Source: Larix kaempferi
Taxonomy: Eukaryota; Streptophyta; Pinopsida; Pinales; Pinaceae
Direction: 5' to 3'
Length of the DNA stretch: 64,000 nucleotides
Assembly: GCA_027924585.1 (NCBI GenBank)
Contig: BSBM01000261.1
Location: 3,179,501-3,243,500, forward strand
This document shows, one piece after another, positions 45,502-58,021 of the stretch (position 1 is its first letter; the number at the start of each line of letters is the position of its first letter). A program made the position numbers and the translations under genes. The notes under the pieces were generated by a model. That model saw only the letters and a program-made list of their open reading frames with translations, was not told the origin of the DNA and made no database searches.

Positions 45502-45752
45502 TTTTTTGTTGGTAAGAAATGCCCGTCATTCGATGTCTGTGCGTTTTCACCATTGGCTGAGAAACTGCAACCTAGGGGCATTTAAGCCATCAAAATCACT
45601 CGGGGATCGCACTCGGCCTGGGCCACACCAACCTTCAACTGTGTTGGATTTTTGGGTGTTGCCTCACAACAAACTCACCTGAAGGGGATTTGAACCTTGG
45701 TCGCCCTTGGCAAATACTCATCCCTTAACCAAGTGAGCTAGTGAGAATTGAC
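45502..45752 (-). mobile_element. tRNA-derived SINE with 19-bp TSD
   Basis: About 251 bp on the minus strand between two perfect 19-bp duplications. From its 5' end (45752) it reads a Pol III A box inside TAGCTCACTTGGTTAAGGG and a B box GGTTCAAATCC about 45 bp later, as in a tRNA gene. A body of about 180 bp of unrelated text follows, and it finishes in a short A run (T run 45499-45507 on plus). The internal promoter and TSD are well preserved, so it is a fairly recent copy mobilised by LINE proteins. A diverged relative of the body may exist near 42290-42370. Confidence 0.93.
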
Positions 45753-45771
45753 GACATAATTTCTTAGTGTT
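45753..45771. repeat. SINE target-site duplication (right)
   Basis: GACATAATTTCTTAGTGTT, identical to 45483-45501. Confidence 0.93.
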
Positions 45772-45778
45772 ATTGTTG

Positions 45779-46740
45779 AGGATTGTAGATAAAAAAGAGG
45801 AACTCATATGTGGGTTTGTTGATTTTAGAATAACCTTCAACACTATGCCTAGAACTAAGCTATGGAAAAGTTGGAACAAGCCGGTATCCCTCTTGCTAAC
45901 ATCATTGGAGAAGTGCAATCTTATAAATACTTGGGCATTGATTTCAATTGCCATTGAAATTGGGACCATAAAATCAAGAAGAAAATAATTAGTGGTTGGA
46001 AGACTTGTCATGATTTTGAATACAAATGTAAGGAGATCGAGCTTTGAGATAGAGATAAGAAAACATTTATTTTTGAACACTTTAGTTATACTAGTTATTC
46101 TATATGATTATAAAATCTGGGTTTGCAACATCTCTTGTGAGACTTGGAATAAAAGTGAGAAAAATATAAACATTAATTATTTATAATTTTAAGGTCAAAT
46201 GCAATACGTGTTGCCCCATTCTCTTGATTGAAGCTTTTGTGGAGTCTAAAACCATGATTAAATATATAAGATATAAATATAAATTGCTCATGTTGAGCAA
46301 TTCTAGGTTCTATGTTATTGCTTTTAGTATGAACATTGGCTACCGTATGATCAAGAGGTTGGGCTAGAGATTTTCAGTCTTGGTTTAACTATTGAACATA
46401 AAGAAGATTATCAAAATAATAGTATCAATAACATCAAATTTTATATTCCTAGGAGGTTTAAAGCTAAGATCTGGAATAACAATGAAATCATTAATGAAAG
46501 GAAGTAGAAATACCACATATTTTATCAATCTAATTTGGTTGATCAAAATTATTTTTTCAATTATATGAGCTTAAGAAACAAAACGAATTTGTTAAGATTA
46601 TGACAAATGCTTACCAAAAACATCTTGGGATGAACATGTTTGTAATATCTATGATACAAAAGAAGTTGATGATTAACACTACTACTTTTCAACATGCCAT
46701 GCTCTTAATAATATAGGACATAATTTTATCTAGTTTCATA
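45779..46740 (+). pseudogene. Decayed LINE reverse transcriptase, non-L1 type
   Basis: Plus-strand text in several frames resembles an endonuclease-RT type LINE. FVDFRITFNTMPRTKLW recalls the RT motif A block (VDFKKAFDTVPR). After a jump come SYKYLGIDFNCH, KIKKKIISGWKT and WVCNISCETWNK. Near 46390-46600 are partial matches to the tail, such as DNxIxxRRFKAKIW-like wording and IYDTKEVDD. Motifs B-D, including the catalytic D-D box, are missing between the first two blocks. The SINE at 45502 lies directly next to its left edge. Confidence 0.6.
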
Positions 46741-46868
46741 AGTGAGACAATCATAATGACCTTGGTACTTTAATTTCCAATATGTTCAAATGTAGAGATG
46801 ATATTTTCAAGGCTTCTAGTGAGATTATTTTTATTTGTTTGATAGACATTGTCAGAGGGATGGTAAAC

Positions 46869-46900
46869 ATCACCATCACCATCACCATCACCATCAACTA
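46869..46900. repeat. (CATCAC)n microsatellite
   Basis: About five hexamer units of catcac, likely slippage-derived. Confidence 0.9.
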
Positions 46901-48378
46901 TGCATAGAGTATACTAAATAGGAGAATGTATACATGCAATGAAATCCATGAAATGCAAAACTTTGATAAATTCCACAAGAATGAAAAACCCTTTGCATCT
47001 TCTACATTATCTTTATGCAATTCAACCAATGGTTAGCAAGGGGAATTTTAGGGATTAAATTTTGATTATGTGCCTAATTTTTCATGTTTAAAAAAAGATT
47101 TGTCAATTTCATTTTTTTCTAAAATGATTTGTCCAAATTTGATAGCATAAAATTATTTTACTATAAAATCCACCAAAAGTTTCTAGAAACTATGTAAAAA
47201 CCATAGAAATTTGAATTTTTTTTCAAAATATATTGCCAATTTAATGGTGGCATTTTAAGAATTACTGAGAGTGGTCGAGGTTTCTACACTTTAAGATAAA
47301 TATAGATCCTTCAATTTTTTTCTAATAGTTAGGAAGTTGGTGGTTATCAAAAGTTAAATCTCATGATACACAAAAGCTTTATAAGTTTACATTAAGAAGT
47401 TGGTGGTTGTCAATAGTTAAATCTCACAATACACAAAAGCTTTATAAGTTTACATTAAATACATAGATATATTGATGCATTTTTCTAAAGAACATTTATT
47501 AATAGAAAATTCCCCCAACATTTATCCCCTTTTACAAAAAAGTAGTGATCCACTTCACAAGAAAATGTACATTTTTCATAGTTGAAGATGGCATAAAAGT
47601 GGGAAACAGAACATTGACAAAAAAAAACAAGCAATTCATTAAATTTGGACTTATTTTATTGCAAGCTTTTTTGGATATAGATCAAAATTAGTGTTTCTAT
47701 TGTGCAAAATCAGGGTTTGTGAAATGCAACATTAGGTTCTAAAAGTGCCAAAATCAGATTTAAAAAATACAAAGTTGGGTTCCAAATAGCAATTCAAACA
47801 ACAAATGTGTATTCATTGTACTTGTTTCATAGATGTATGGTCTAACAACAAAGCAAAATTTATTGGTCACTTTGAAAGTAACAAATGCATAATTATTGGA
47901 TAACAAGACACTCTTACTTTTGAAATTTTCATCATTTTCTTTTATTTAAATTAAATAATTAATAAAATTGCCCAAGTATAAAATATATCAAATGATTTTA
48001 ACAACCATAGAATATGTTATAATAGTATGAAACTCTTTTAATAATGGTAGAATTTATTAATCACATTGAAATACTATATTTGAAAGACCTTACAATGGTT
48101 GCACATCATTTACACCTTGTAGCAACATTGTAGGCTAACCACGATTGATCTAACCAGTTCTTTTCACATCTTTATAATCACAATCCCTTGTAATAATATA
48201 GTTCTTTTTGTTATTACGTAGATTTTTTTTCATTGGAATCACTCACAAGCATTGTGTTTTTACCAATAGATTTTTGTTTTTTTCATGAGTTAAAATGAGA
48301 TAAGATAGATGCTTATACAACATTCTACAAGTTAAAGGAAAAAAATGACTTATATAAGTTGATCAGGAATGGACTACA
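46901..48378. other. Unassigned AT-rich DNA
   Basis: Apart from the 63-bp duplication, nothing is recognised. It directly precedes the L1-type LINE. Confidence 0.5.
47334..47459. repeat. 63-bp tandem duplication
   Basis: Two units starting 'aagttggtggtt' at 47334 and 47397, with about five differences. Confidence 0.9.
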
Positions 48379-48443
48379 CCAGCTAGGGTTGAGGCAAAGA
48401 AGAAAACCCTCAGTGTCGTCGGATTGATCGTGGTTCAGCTATC

Positions 48444-49780
48444 ATGGATCCTCCCATGAATCTCGATCCCAGGGAGGAAAATGATGATAAGGACGAAGCC
48501 TTTAGGAAACTGGTAAGTGTGCAAGGTAAGCACTCTATGCCGACCTCCTCTTCTGGAACTGCAGTTTGTTTTGTCAAGAGGTCAGCGCCCCTAGAGGTTA
48601 GGATTTATTCGGCCTCAGAAAAAAAAAGGCAAATAGTTTGGCAAAGCGGGAATTGGTGGGACTATTTACGGGTCTTTGGCCCTCACCAAGGGAAATGGAG
48701 CTCTAGATACTGGAGGCCCCTTCTCTCTAGGCGCTTGCAACATCACTTCTGCGAGAGAGGGTGCTATGCATTTCTTTTCGAAAACAAAGAAGATAGAGAT
48801 TTAATATTTTGGAATGGTCCATACTTCATGGGGCCACGGGGAATGCATTTGAATCGTTGGATGATGTATTTCAATCTAGGTAGTGATATCCCCTAGACAG
48901 TGCCTGTTTGGGTGAAGCTCCTGCATTTACCTCTTCACCACTGGTCTGATTAAGACTTGGAGGCAATACGAAATACTCTGGGCTGTTACATTGATAGAGC
49001 AGTGCCTAAACCACCTTTTTTTGCTTGTTCCCGCATATGTATTGAAGTGGATTTGGATAAAGGATTGCTTGAATCGATAACTCTGTCAATGGATGGTTGG
49101 ACATATGAGCAAAAATTAGATTATGAGAAAATTCCTTTTAAGTGCAAGACATGCCATGGATACGTACACTTTGCTCAAAATTGTCCAAAACAAGTAGAGA
49201 AAGAGTTAGAGAAAACTAAGAGGGTGGATCGCATCAAGTTAAAAAAGGGAAAAAAATAATTCAAGAAGTAGAATCTTAGAAGCCCTTGAGAGATGAAATT
49301 CCTGCTTTCCCGAATCACTTCCAGGACTTAGTGCATTCAGATGTAGGGAATGAAGAAGAGAATCCTCCTCTCCATGCCTAGGATGAAAACTAGGATCCTC
49401 CCCTCGACGTTACCCCCTTGCAACTAGTCTTGGAACAAGAGGGTATGGAGGATTATGCATCTATAATTCTAGAGAGGTCAATTGACGAAACCAATCTACA
49501 TCAACACAACGAGTAGAGCTCAGTTGGTGTGACAACTAGATTACACTCCAAGCATTCTCAAGCAAACTCTCTGGAGGAGCTGGAAGAGGTTCGCTCCCCT
49601 CAAAAGAAAGCAGAATGGAAGCTGTCGAGATGGGTCAGAGATGAAGAAAGAACAATGAATAAGTCTTTGGGGAAGCAAGCCTCGTCGGAAAAGCATGTTA
49701 AAAATGTTGGCTCTTGGCAATTAGTCAATGAATATAATAATGAATCAAGTGGAAATCCTATCTCTCACCCAAGAAAATAA
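48444..49780 (+). pseudogene. LINE ORF1 with DUF4283-like domain and zinc knuckle
   Basis: The RNA-binding protein of the element. It starts MDPPMNLDPREEND at 48444. Its middle (WWDYLRVFGPHQGKW...YAFLFENKEDRDLIFWNGPYF) resembles DUF4283. After a TAG at 48894-48896 the frame change leads to VDLDKGLLESITLSMDGWTYEQ and the CCHC knuckle CKTCHGYVHFAQNC near 49141-49182. A basic tail (RIKLKKGKK) follows. The last segment (49529-49780) is a separate frame, rich in charged residues. At least two stops break the protein. Confidence 0.85.
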
Positions 49781-52700
49781 TGAGAATCGTCTCCTGGAAC
49801 TGCAGAGGTCCGGGAAATAAAATAAAAATTGAAGCAATTAAAGCTTTGATATATAAGGAGAACCTCTCCATGATTCTAATCCAGGAAACGAAAATGGAAG
49901 CAGAGGATGTATGCAATCTTCTATAGTTAGTTTGGAAGAATGGAAACAATAGAGTTGTGAGTGCCTGGCGTGCTTATGGCAGTATCAAAACTCTTTGGGA
50001 CTCAAGAAAATACAAATTAGTTAGCTTCTATGAAAAATTGAACTAGTTAACAATTGCATTGGAGGACTTAAGTTCTAAATACTTGTTCATGATCTGTAAT
50101 GTGTATGGTCTGATTAGCAATAGAGAGAAAGTGAGATTTTGGTGCTTACTTTCCACTATCTCAGATTGTTTCATTATTGTTGGGGACTTTAACATCTCCA
50201 TTTCATCTAAGGAGTGCAAAGGAGGAAGCCTGGTTCATGACCCCTTTGGTGAAAATTTGGAGGATCTCATAGGAGATAGGGATTTGGTTGATGTCCACTC
50301 CATTAGAGGCAAGTTTACTTGGTCTAATAAACGAACTGTTCTGGGGCACATAGCAACCATATTAGACATATTTATGGTTCAGGGCTCAGTTTTTCAAAAA
50401 TGATACTTAGTGTCCTCATAAATCCTCTCTTCAGCGGTATCCGATCACAAACCCATCATCCTATCTCTCGAGCTTCCTACAAATCAAGGCCCTATTCTAT
50501 TTCAGTTTAACCAACTATGTCTTAAGAAGGATGAAGCATGGAAAATCATTTAAAAAGCTTGGGATTCGCAAATCAATGGTTCTCCTTTTGTATGGAAGTA
50601 TAAGCTGTGGATTGTTTTTTTTTTCACACCGGAAAAAAAACAAATTTATATCAATAAAAAAAGTTGTGTCAACAAGTACATCCAACAAGGAGAAGCCAGC
50701 TGCTAACTCCAATAGTTCCCAAAACATATAATACAAACACATATCACAAAAGTCTTAACTGTTCAAATTCAGTACTATTTGTATACATAAATACATTAAG
50801 GGACCAAAATGCTGCCTACGGTCGCTGTCTCATAGAGAAGCATAAGACAAAAAGGGATAAAAAAACCTCCAGTTGAAGAAGAAATATTCCGACTTGACCA
50901 AGACACTATACTTGAACTCCTCCGAGAAAACCCTGCCATCCATAGGGCCCAGGGCAAGATTTGATAAAGCATCGACTTCCCCATTGAATTTCCTAAGGAT
51001 GTGTCTGAAATAAATATCTGAAAATTCAGAGATTAGAGTAGTAACCCTCCTCATCCAACCATCTATCCAACAGTATCGAGTGCAATGAAGATATGTTGCT
51101 AGCCCAAGAAATCACACAAAGAGAATCCCTGAACACCTGGAAGGATTGAAATCCTTTGAGTCTACCAATCCATCATAAACCTGAAAGAGCGATGAGCTTC
51201 GCTCTAGTATTGGTTCCCATGCCTAGCTCTTAAGGTTAGACGAAAGACATGGTCAAATATGATCTTTAGAATCATTTCTACACCATAGGATCCAGATTGC
51301 GCCACGCCATCGAAATATCCCAAAGGGAAAGAGAAAGGAGTTGCTTGCTGAATTGGATCAACTTTAATTGTGGATGGAATCATTCGAGATCACCCCAAAT
51401 TTGCTGCAAAAATAGAAAGAGTTAAATAACCATCTTTATGAAGTGTTTTGGTTGGAAGAAGAAGAGTGGAGACTAAAGTCTCAGGCCCTGTGGTTGAAAG
51501 CTAGAAATCGAAATGCTTCTTACTTTCATTAGCAAGCCTCTTCTAGAAGGTCTAAGAATTCAATTATGGAAATTATTGACTCGGAGGGAAACGTAGTTAG
51601 TGGATCCAAGGAGGTGGGAGGGCAGCCTTAAGGCACTTTAAATATTTATATATGGAGCAGGGTGCTATTGATGGAGGTGCAAAGGAAGCTAGGTTGGATG
51701 TTATCTCATATCTTATCACCGCAGAGGAAAATTATCAACTGACCTGTCCAATATCTGAGAAAGAATTTCATGAAGCCACATGGAGTCTATATCCAGATAA
51801 ATCCCCCAGGCCAGACGAATTTCCCTTCAGTTTCTTCCGAGCTTGCTAGAGCATCATAAAAAGAGATCATGTAAAATATTAAATTGGATGCAAAATAAAT
51901 ACAAAATTGGGGGCATTTCCAATTCCTCTTTCATAGCCCTCATTCCCAAAGATTAAAGTCCTACTTCCTTTGAAAGGTTTTGACCTATCTCATTGTGTAA
52001 TTCAACCTATAAAATCCTTACAAAGATCATGGAAAAACAGCTTAAACCTTTCTTTCCAAAGCTTATATATGAAGGACAAGGCAGGTTTGTGCCAGGTAGG
52101 CAGATTGTGGATAACATAATTATTGTTTAATAAGTTGTACACTCCAGTGTTAAGTGCAAGGATCCTGGCATGGTGTTCAAATTAGACACGAACAATGCTT
52201 TTGACCATGTTCGACATAGTTTTTTGTTTGTTGTTATGGGAAAAATGGGATTTTCCTCCTCTTTTGTTCGCTGGGTTCCTACTTGTATTGGTTAGAAATT
52301 GATTGTTTCTTTCGTAAATGGTAGGCCCTCTGACTTCTTTCAATATTCAAGAGGCCTTAGGAAATTTTGTCCTCTTCCCCCCTTTCTATTTATCTTAATG
52401 GAGAAATATTTGGGACGAGGCTTAACGGATGAAAGGGGGGATGGAAATGTCCCTGGTATAGTCATTGCTTGAGGGGTTCACGATGACAAGGAGGCCTAGT
52501 TCATAGATGGAACCATCTTACTCGGAGGAGCCTTTTTTATTATTTCTAAGAGGTTCAAATCAAACCTGGATGATTTTTTGGAAGATTCAGGAGGAAAGGT
52601 AAACGAAGGGAAAAGTCATATTTACGGATGGAATGTTCAACCTTTAATCTTGTAGCATATTTCACAAGTCTTTGGTTATACTGTTTCAATCAACTGGTAT

Positions 52701-53740
52701 TCATTTAAATATATGGGTATATCCCTATATCGAGAGGGAGAATGAAAGCTTTGGATTGAAAACCTATAATAAGAAAGATAAAGGGGAAGATCTAGTCATG
52801 AGAGATTCAATGGCTTAACCAGACTAGGAAAATTACTTTACTCAAGTTAGTCCTTTCCTCTCTCCCCTATTCTAGTTTTCATCTTTTCTAGCCCCATATT
52901 GGGTGTTGCGAGGATTTGGCAAAGATATAAGGAACTTCCTACGACAAGGAGAGAAAAAAAATAGTAAGAAGTTTCACCTCATCAATTGGGAAATAGTTAG
53001 AGGAATGAAAGAGCATGGAGGATTGGGCATTCAGGAACCAAATCTAATGAGCATTGCTATGGGGGCGAAATTAATGTGGTGTACGGTTTCTAGAAAGTAT
53101 TCCTTATGGAAATAAATTCTTAGATAAAAGTATTTAAAGGCCCCTTGCCTCAAATGTCTTAAAAGTGAGGAATGTGATGACTTTGGCTCCAATATTTGGA
53201 TGCTTTGCATTTAAGCTCGAAATCTGAACTAGGATTATCTTTATTGGGTCCCTAACAATGGGGAAAACATTACACTATGGGATGATAGAATTCTTAGGAT
53301 GGAGCCCCTATCTAGGAAAACATATATTTTTGGAATTAGAGATTAGATGAAAGATCAAGATATCCATTTTCTTTCTGACATCGCTCTTTGTGATCATAAC
53401 AATCAATGGATTGGTCAGTGCAAGGATGGGATCCTTGAGCATCTTCTCCTGCAGTTCAAAGCTCTACTCCTCTATCTTCATGGTGTTGCTTCGATTGATT
53501 GTGGGGAAGCAGATATGAGAGGCTAGGGTAGGCACGATAGATACATTTTCAAGGAGGGTTATGCAAATTTGTTGATGGAAATGTCACGTCATCCTCCTTC
53601 AAGGATTTGGGAAAAGGTCTAGCACCCAGATGGTCTTCCAAATATCATTACATTCTATTGGGTTTTAATTCATGAAATTTTTTTAACATCAACAAATCTT
53701 ATAAAACACCACATATTGGGTCCTTCAAGGTGTGTCCTTC
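49780..53740 (+). pseudogene. LINE ORF2: endonuclease and reverse transcriptase, degraded
   Basis: The start MRIVSWNCRGPGNK at 49780 opens an AP-like endonuclease with Asn (SWNCRG), Glu (LIQETK), GDFN and SDHKPI all visible up to about 50460. Stops occur inside. After the nested LINE, RT blocks follow: WLKARNRNASYFH, DKSPRPDEFPFSFF, FIALIPK, GRFVPGRQIVDNI, VFKLDTNNAFDHV and the catalytic region, where the usual FADD reads FIDG, so a key Asp is gone. The C-terminal part (HGGLGIQEPN, RIWEKV, a GPSRCVL zinc-finger start) lies up to about 53735. The copy cannot encode a working ORF2. Confidence 0.87.
50611..51366 (-). mobile_element. 5'-truncated LINE with RNase H domain nested in the L1-type LINE
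   Basis: On the minus strand the 3' end of another LINE is readable. RNase H of the RVT_3 type appears in pieces: a FDG-type start, GTNTRAKLIALSGL, then FQVFRDSLCVISWA...SSLHCTR and HILRKFNGEVDALSNLALG. A short 3' UTR and an A tail follow (T run from 50614 on plus). The flanks 'aagctgtggattg' and 'aattgtggatgg' look like a decayed TSD, and the outer LINE frame continues across them. Several shifts affect the RNase H. Confidence 0.78.
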
Positions 53741-55780
53741 GCAAAAATAAATAGGAGTGAGTGTGACATATATTTCTCGAATGTAGTTTTTATCAACAAG
53801 TTTGTAATCTCATGTTATATACATTTGGTCAATTTTTCTCTCTCCCTAATTCCTATAATAGGTTTTTTCTATATTGGAAGCATAAGTTTCCAGGCCTTTT
53901 GTGTTGATTCTAATACTGATTACAATAGGTTTGGAAATTGACTCATATAGTTAAGCACACTTAAACATAAGAAATGGCACAAAACAACATCAACACATTA
54001 CATAGAAATTACCTTGGAAACCTCTCTCCTGGAAGAAAACCAACAAACCAGTGAGATTTGAATCCTTTATTAATCAAACACCAATACCAGGTGTTTACAA
54101 GCATGACTTTCTAGATCACAAATCAAACTTTATTACATCACACCATGACCATGCTTCATAGCCATTACATCTTTATAATAGATGCAATACAACCAACTAC
54201 TGAATGACAATCCATAACTTCCTAACCACTTTTTGTTATTCTATTATAGTTGACTTGATTCCGTCAAATTTGGTCAATTTCATATTGATCCTTTTGGTCG
54301 TTCATTTTAGTACTAATATTTTTGTAGATTTTTCGGCCTTCCAAAAGTTGACAAAATCTTGAAGATTTAAATCTTAGCACATGAGGAGCTAAAATCCAAA
54401 AGACTATATAAGAGTCTAGCCTTATACCAAAAGCAAAGGATAAAGTATGGGACCATAGGCCAGGATCCAAGTGCTAACGAAAAGCAACAATATAACATCG
54501 TTGATCTAAGACATATCAACAGTTAGGTGTGATAGCTCGCTTGAAATGTGCTAGCAAGATAAAGGGAAATGCCAAGCTAATCAGAAAGGTAGTCACCGGA
54601 TAAATGGTTCACATTAATAGCACGTTGAAAATATGTCCGCATGTTATTTTTCTCCAACGAGGAGTTTTACTCGATGCCTCCAAGGATACGTGGTGAGTCT
54701 TAAGTGACAACTCCTTGCAAAAGACTTTTGCAATACCGTTGAGCTCGGGGGGAGTTACCGCTCTTGGAAACCACCTTGGTTTCTTCTTGAAAATTCTAAC
54801 AAACAAAGGGCTCATGATAACAAAGGGTGACACCATGGAATACATGTCGATTCCAATCCAGGACACATGTATTAGCTAGGACCCAGTGGCTTCTGATGAC
54901 ATCATCTAAAAAAGCGCTAAATGAGAAGTTCCCAGTTGTCCAAATTTCAAAAGGAATCCGTCAAAAAGGAAAATCATTAAATTTTAAAAATATTATCAGG
55001 TTTATCTGAAAAAGGAAAGAAGTGTCTGAGCCTCTATACCTATCTAGCAAATCCTAGTGACCAGAATTCTTTGAACGCCATCAATTTTCACCCGAGTATT
55101 TACCGCATAAACCTTTTACCAAATTACTTATTTTTACTGTCTATCAAAGAGTGATTGACCCTAATTTTCCCTAATAATCCCTATACTTCCATTTAGCTTA
55201 TTAGTTGAGACTTTCACCCCACCCAATGGATCAAAAGTCCAAAACCAAGTTGCCTAAATCCATCTTTGTAGGTGATTAACACATTTATGACAAGCATGCC
55301 AACATCTTTGATACCACAATAACCAATTCGAACTTAAAAATTACTATCCAGGAATCCAAAGCAATGCCAAATGCATATCAAGACCCTTATCATTTATGGG
55401 ACTCCAACCTTGCTAGAAATTTTTTCCCTTGCTCAGTTTATTTCCCAAAATTCGTAGCTACGTGCTGAACACAGTATTCCCCAACTAAGAAATCTATTCT
55501 ATCATCCATCCTTGTCGAAACCCTATGCAACATAAATGACATTACCATCCAAAAGATGTTTTGTATACCAAATTTTCTTGCAATGCGACCCCTAGATGAG
55601 AGAAAGTTTGCATCTTCTTATCAAATCCCAAGCCCTTCTGACAAACACCTATTTTTACTACAACACTTACGAAAAGGAGTTGTTATTCCGTCATCCCCTC
55701 CACAATATGATAATGTAGTGTTTTTTGATATCTCAAAGAAAACCATATCATTGATCTGTAAAAACATATGAGAAAGTAGA
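53741..55780. other. Unassigned, with an LTR-like part
   Basis: 53990-54260 contains 'ttaccttggaaacctctctcctgg' and a 'gtttacaagcatgac' passage that resemble the R/U5 side of a minus-strand plant LTR, but no pair or PBS was found. No gene is supported in the rest. Confidence 0.4.
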
Positions 55781-55972
55781 TGATTTAAATTAAGTTTTTG
55801 TTCTTAGCTTGACTCCTATGCCTAGAAGAAATACTCCCAAGTATGATCTCTGTAAGTTCATAATTGAATCAATCCATGAACAACTAGAAGAATTTCCATC
55901 CCTTAGAAGGTTCATATATCCTCCTATTTGTTTTATATGTTTCTATATTAGAACTTTTAACACTATGAGTGT

Positions 55973-57560
55973 TTGAATTTGACGATGACGGATGAAAGTA
56001 GACACTCAAGTCCAATACATAATTGGAGTGACTTAATTCTAAGAATATATGACAACTCCACTTATACTGAGTTTACCTACAGGGTAATGAATATTATATA
56101 CACTGTTATTCATGACTTTGCACCCCCTAGGATGTTTTCTGAAAATAAGAAGTCGCTACAATTCACCCCTAATACAATGCTAGGTGATTGGTTTCTATAT
56201 GAAGAGTACACAATAATCAGAGTTTATGGTTTCCAGGAAGAGCCTTACTAGCTCCCAATTTTCCTCACACCTAGGGTTTTTGCAATGGAATTTGCAAGAC
56301 AAAGATTTTTGGTAGATGAAATGCAATTTCATCATTTTAGACATAGAAGAAATTTCTTGATGCCACAAGAGATAGGGCCCTTCCAGCTTAGAGGTTTGAA
56401 GGATCTACAATGCCTGGAAGGTTTCTTAAATCAATTACATTTTAAGAAGGCATAAGTTGGATCTTATGATCCTCATAGAATCATTTCCAAATAGAGAATA
56501 GAAAACAAAAATTATGCTTACGAGCCTGTGCCAAGGCCTGATTGAGAGAGTATTTCCAACTTGGAAAGATGGGAAGAAGTCCTAGCAGTCCAAAAGAGCA
56601 TGGAAGAACAAAGAGTTTCAAAGAAGTAGGCAGGGCAGAAGAGGGGATATGAAGATATTTCTACACATATGGAAATTGATAATGTTGAGCAAGGTCCTCA
56701 AGCCAAAAGGCTTAGAATAGAAGGAGAGGCTGAACAAGCGTTGGGGGAAGGAGATCAAGATGAAAAGATTACAAGTGTGCTGGTTGAAATGATACAACAA
56801 CCTCTAGTCAATAGAAAGGAGTCAAAAATTAAATTTACCCACTACCATTCAATAGAATTCACAGAGCCTCGTATTTTACAAACAATACCTTCATAATCAC
56901 CTTCAGCATGTCTAGTGCAAGTAAAGATAGACTTGCAAACTATATATAGACATATAAGAGAAGGAAGTGTTAAAAATGATAAATGACACCAAGAAGCAAA
57001 TAGGTACATCAGGGAAGATACTGATTACAATAGAAGACCACAAAAGTTACACTTTGAGATGGCTTATGCTAGATCCTACAGTTCCCTATTCCACTAGCCT
57101 TGGTGATTGAAAAGTTGATGAATGCCATGTAGACTTCAGCCATTTTGAAAAATTTGACAAATTAGATTTCTACAAGCAGGCTAGTGACACGATATGTAAG
57201 GAGGTGGTACACTCTATCAAAGTAGAGAAAATGCTTAGGGCAGCTTTGGAAAAGTTTGAAGAGATTTGGAGGGCATAAAAAGTGATAGTCAGATCAAAAC
57301 AAAGCAGAATCAAAGAGCTAGAAAATAGAGTAATGGAATTAAGTGTTAATTCAACTAATGCATCCCATTCTAACTCAATCTTGAAGGAAAAAGATAATAA
57401 AACATACCACCTGAAGAAAAAATTGAATATGCCTACAAGTAGTTGAGACCCCTGAGCTAAGACAAGCTCAAGAAGAAAATGAAAAATGTATGCTAGCATG
57501 TTTCATTTCAAGCAGTTAGTTGAAGAGAAGGAGAAACAAATAGCTAAGCTTAAGTTGTAG
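55973..57560 (+). pseudogene. Upstream ORF, N-terminal part (unknown family)
   Basis: From MTDESRHSSPIHNWSDL the frame runs to a TAG at 56249-56251. It continues in the same frame, with several further stops, to 56896 (ARQRFLVDEMQFHHFRHRR, LMPQEIGPFQLRGLKDLQ). A charged stretch (EQGPQAKRLRIEGEAEQ) follows. A second frame from 57111 gives FYKQASDTICKEVVHSIKVEKMLRA, then helical Lys/Glu-rich text. No catalytic motif is visible. It could be the extra ORF of a Gypsy element; I do not recognise a named family. Confidence 0.5.
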
Positions 57561-57570
57561 ATTGCCTCAC

Positions 57571-57905
57571 TGTTGTAGTCGAGGGGGTCGCATGGTTACC
57601 GGTGATACATAGTATAATATAATCAAGCACAATGATACAAATACAATAAACAAGTGATGGAATATGAAGCAACAAGCCTTTCTATTAATCAACAAGATAT
57701 GCAGAAAGATTACATATATATAAATAGACTGAATTCTCTGTGAGTCATATCACCAGCCTATTTATATGATTGAAAACAGTTGCATAACTACCCGTCGGTT
57801 CAACTGACCGACCTGACATGTATTTCTCGACTCAATCCGTCGACATATATTACAAGTAGTCGAGTGGAGGGCCTAGTCGGCATGTCTACTTAGGCTCCTC
57901 CAACA
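57571..57905 (-). repeat. 3' LTR of the TRIM
   Basis: 335 bp, TGTTGTAGTC...CTCCAACA on plus, highly similar to 58022-58357. Preceded by TSD CTCAC. Confidence 0.95.
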
Positions 57906-58021
57906 TCTCCCCCACCAAAAAATATTTCTTCATCCCGAAGGAATGAGGAGATGATGTTTTAATTGTAAGTAAGAAACTTGTTGCTACTGTTGTGGGAGAC
58001 TAATACTGTCAATGGAACCAA

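Larger units (their letters stand above)
48379..53740 (+). mobile_element. L1-type LINE, two ORFs, inactive, interrupted by another LINE
   Basis: A plus-strand non-LTR element of plant L1 style. A short 5' region leads to ORF1 with a DUF4283-like part and a CCHC knuckle, then ORF2 with an AP-type endonuclease, RT and a zf-RVT-like C-terminal block. Both ORFs carry several stops and frame changes. The interior is broken at 50611-51366 by a 5'-truncated LINE of opposite strand. The ORF2 ATG overlaps the ORF1-frame stop (TAATG, 49778-49782). The 3' end fades near 53740 where different sequence starts; a tail and TSD were not found. Confidence 0.88.
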
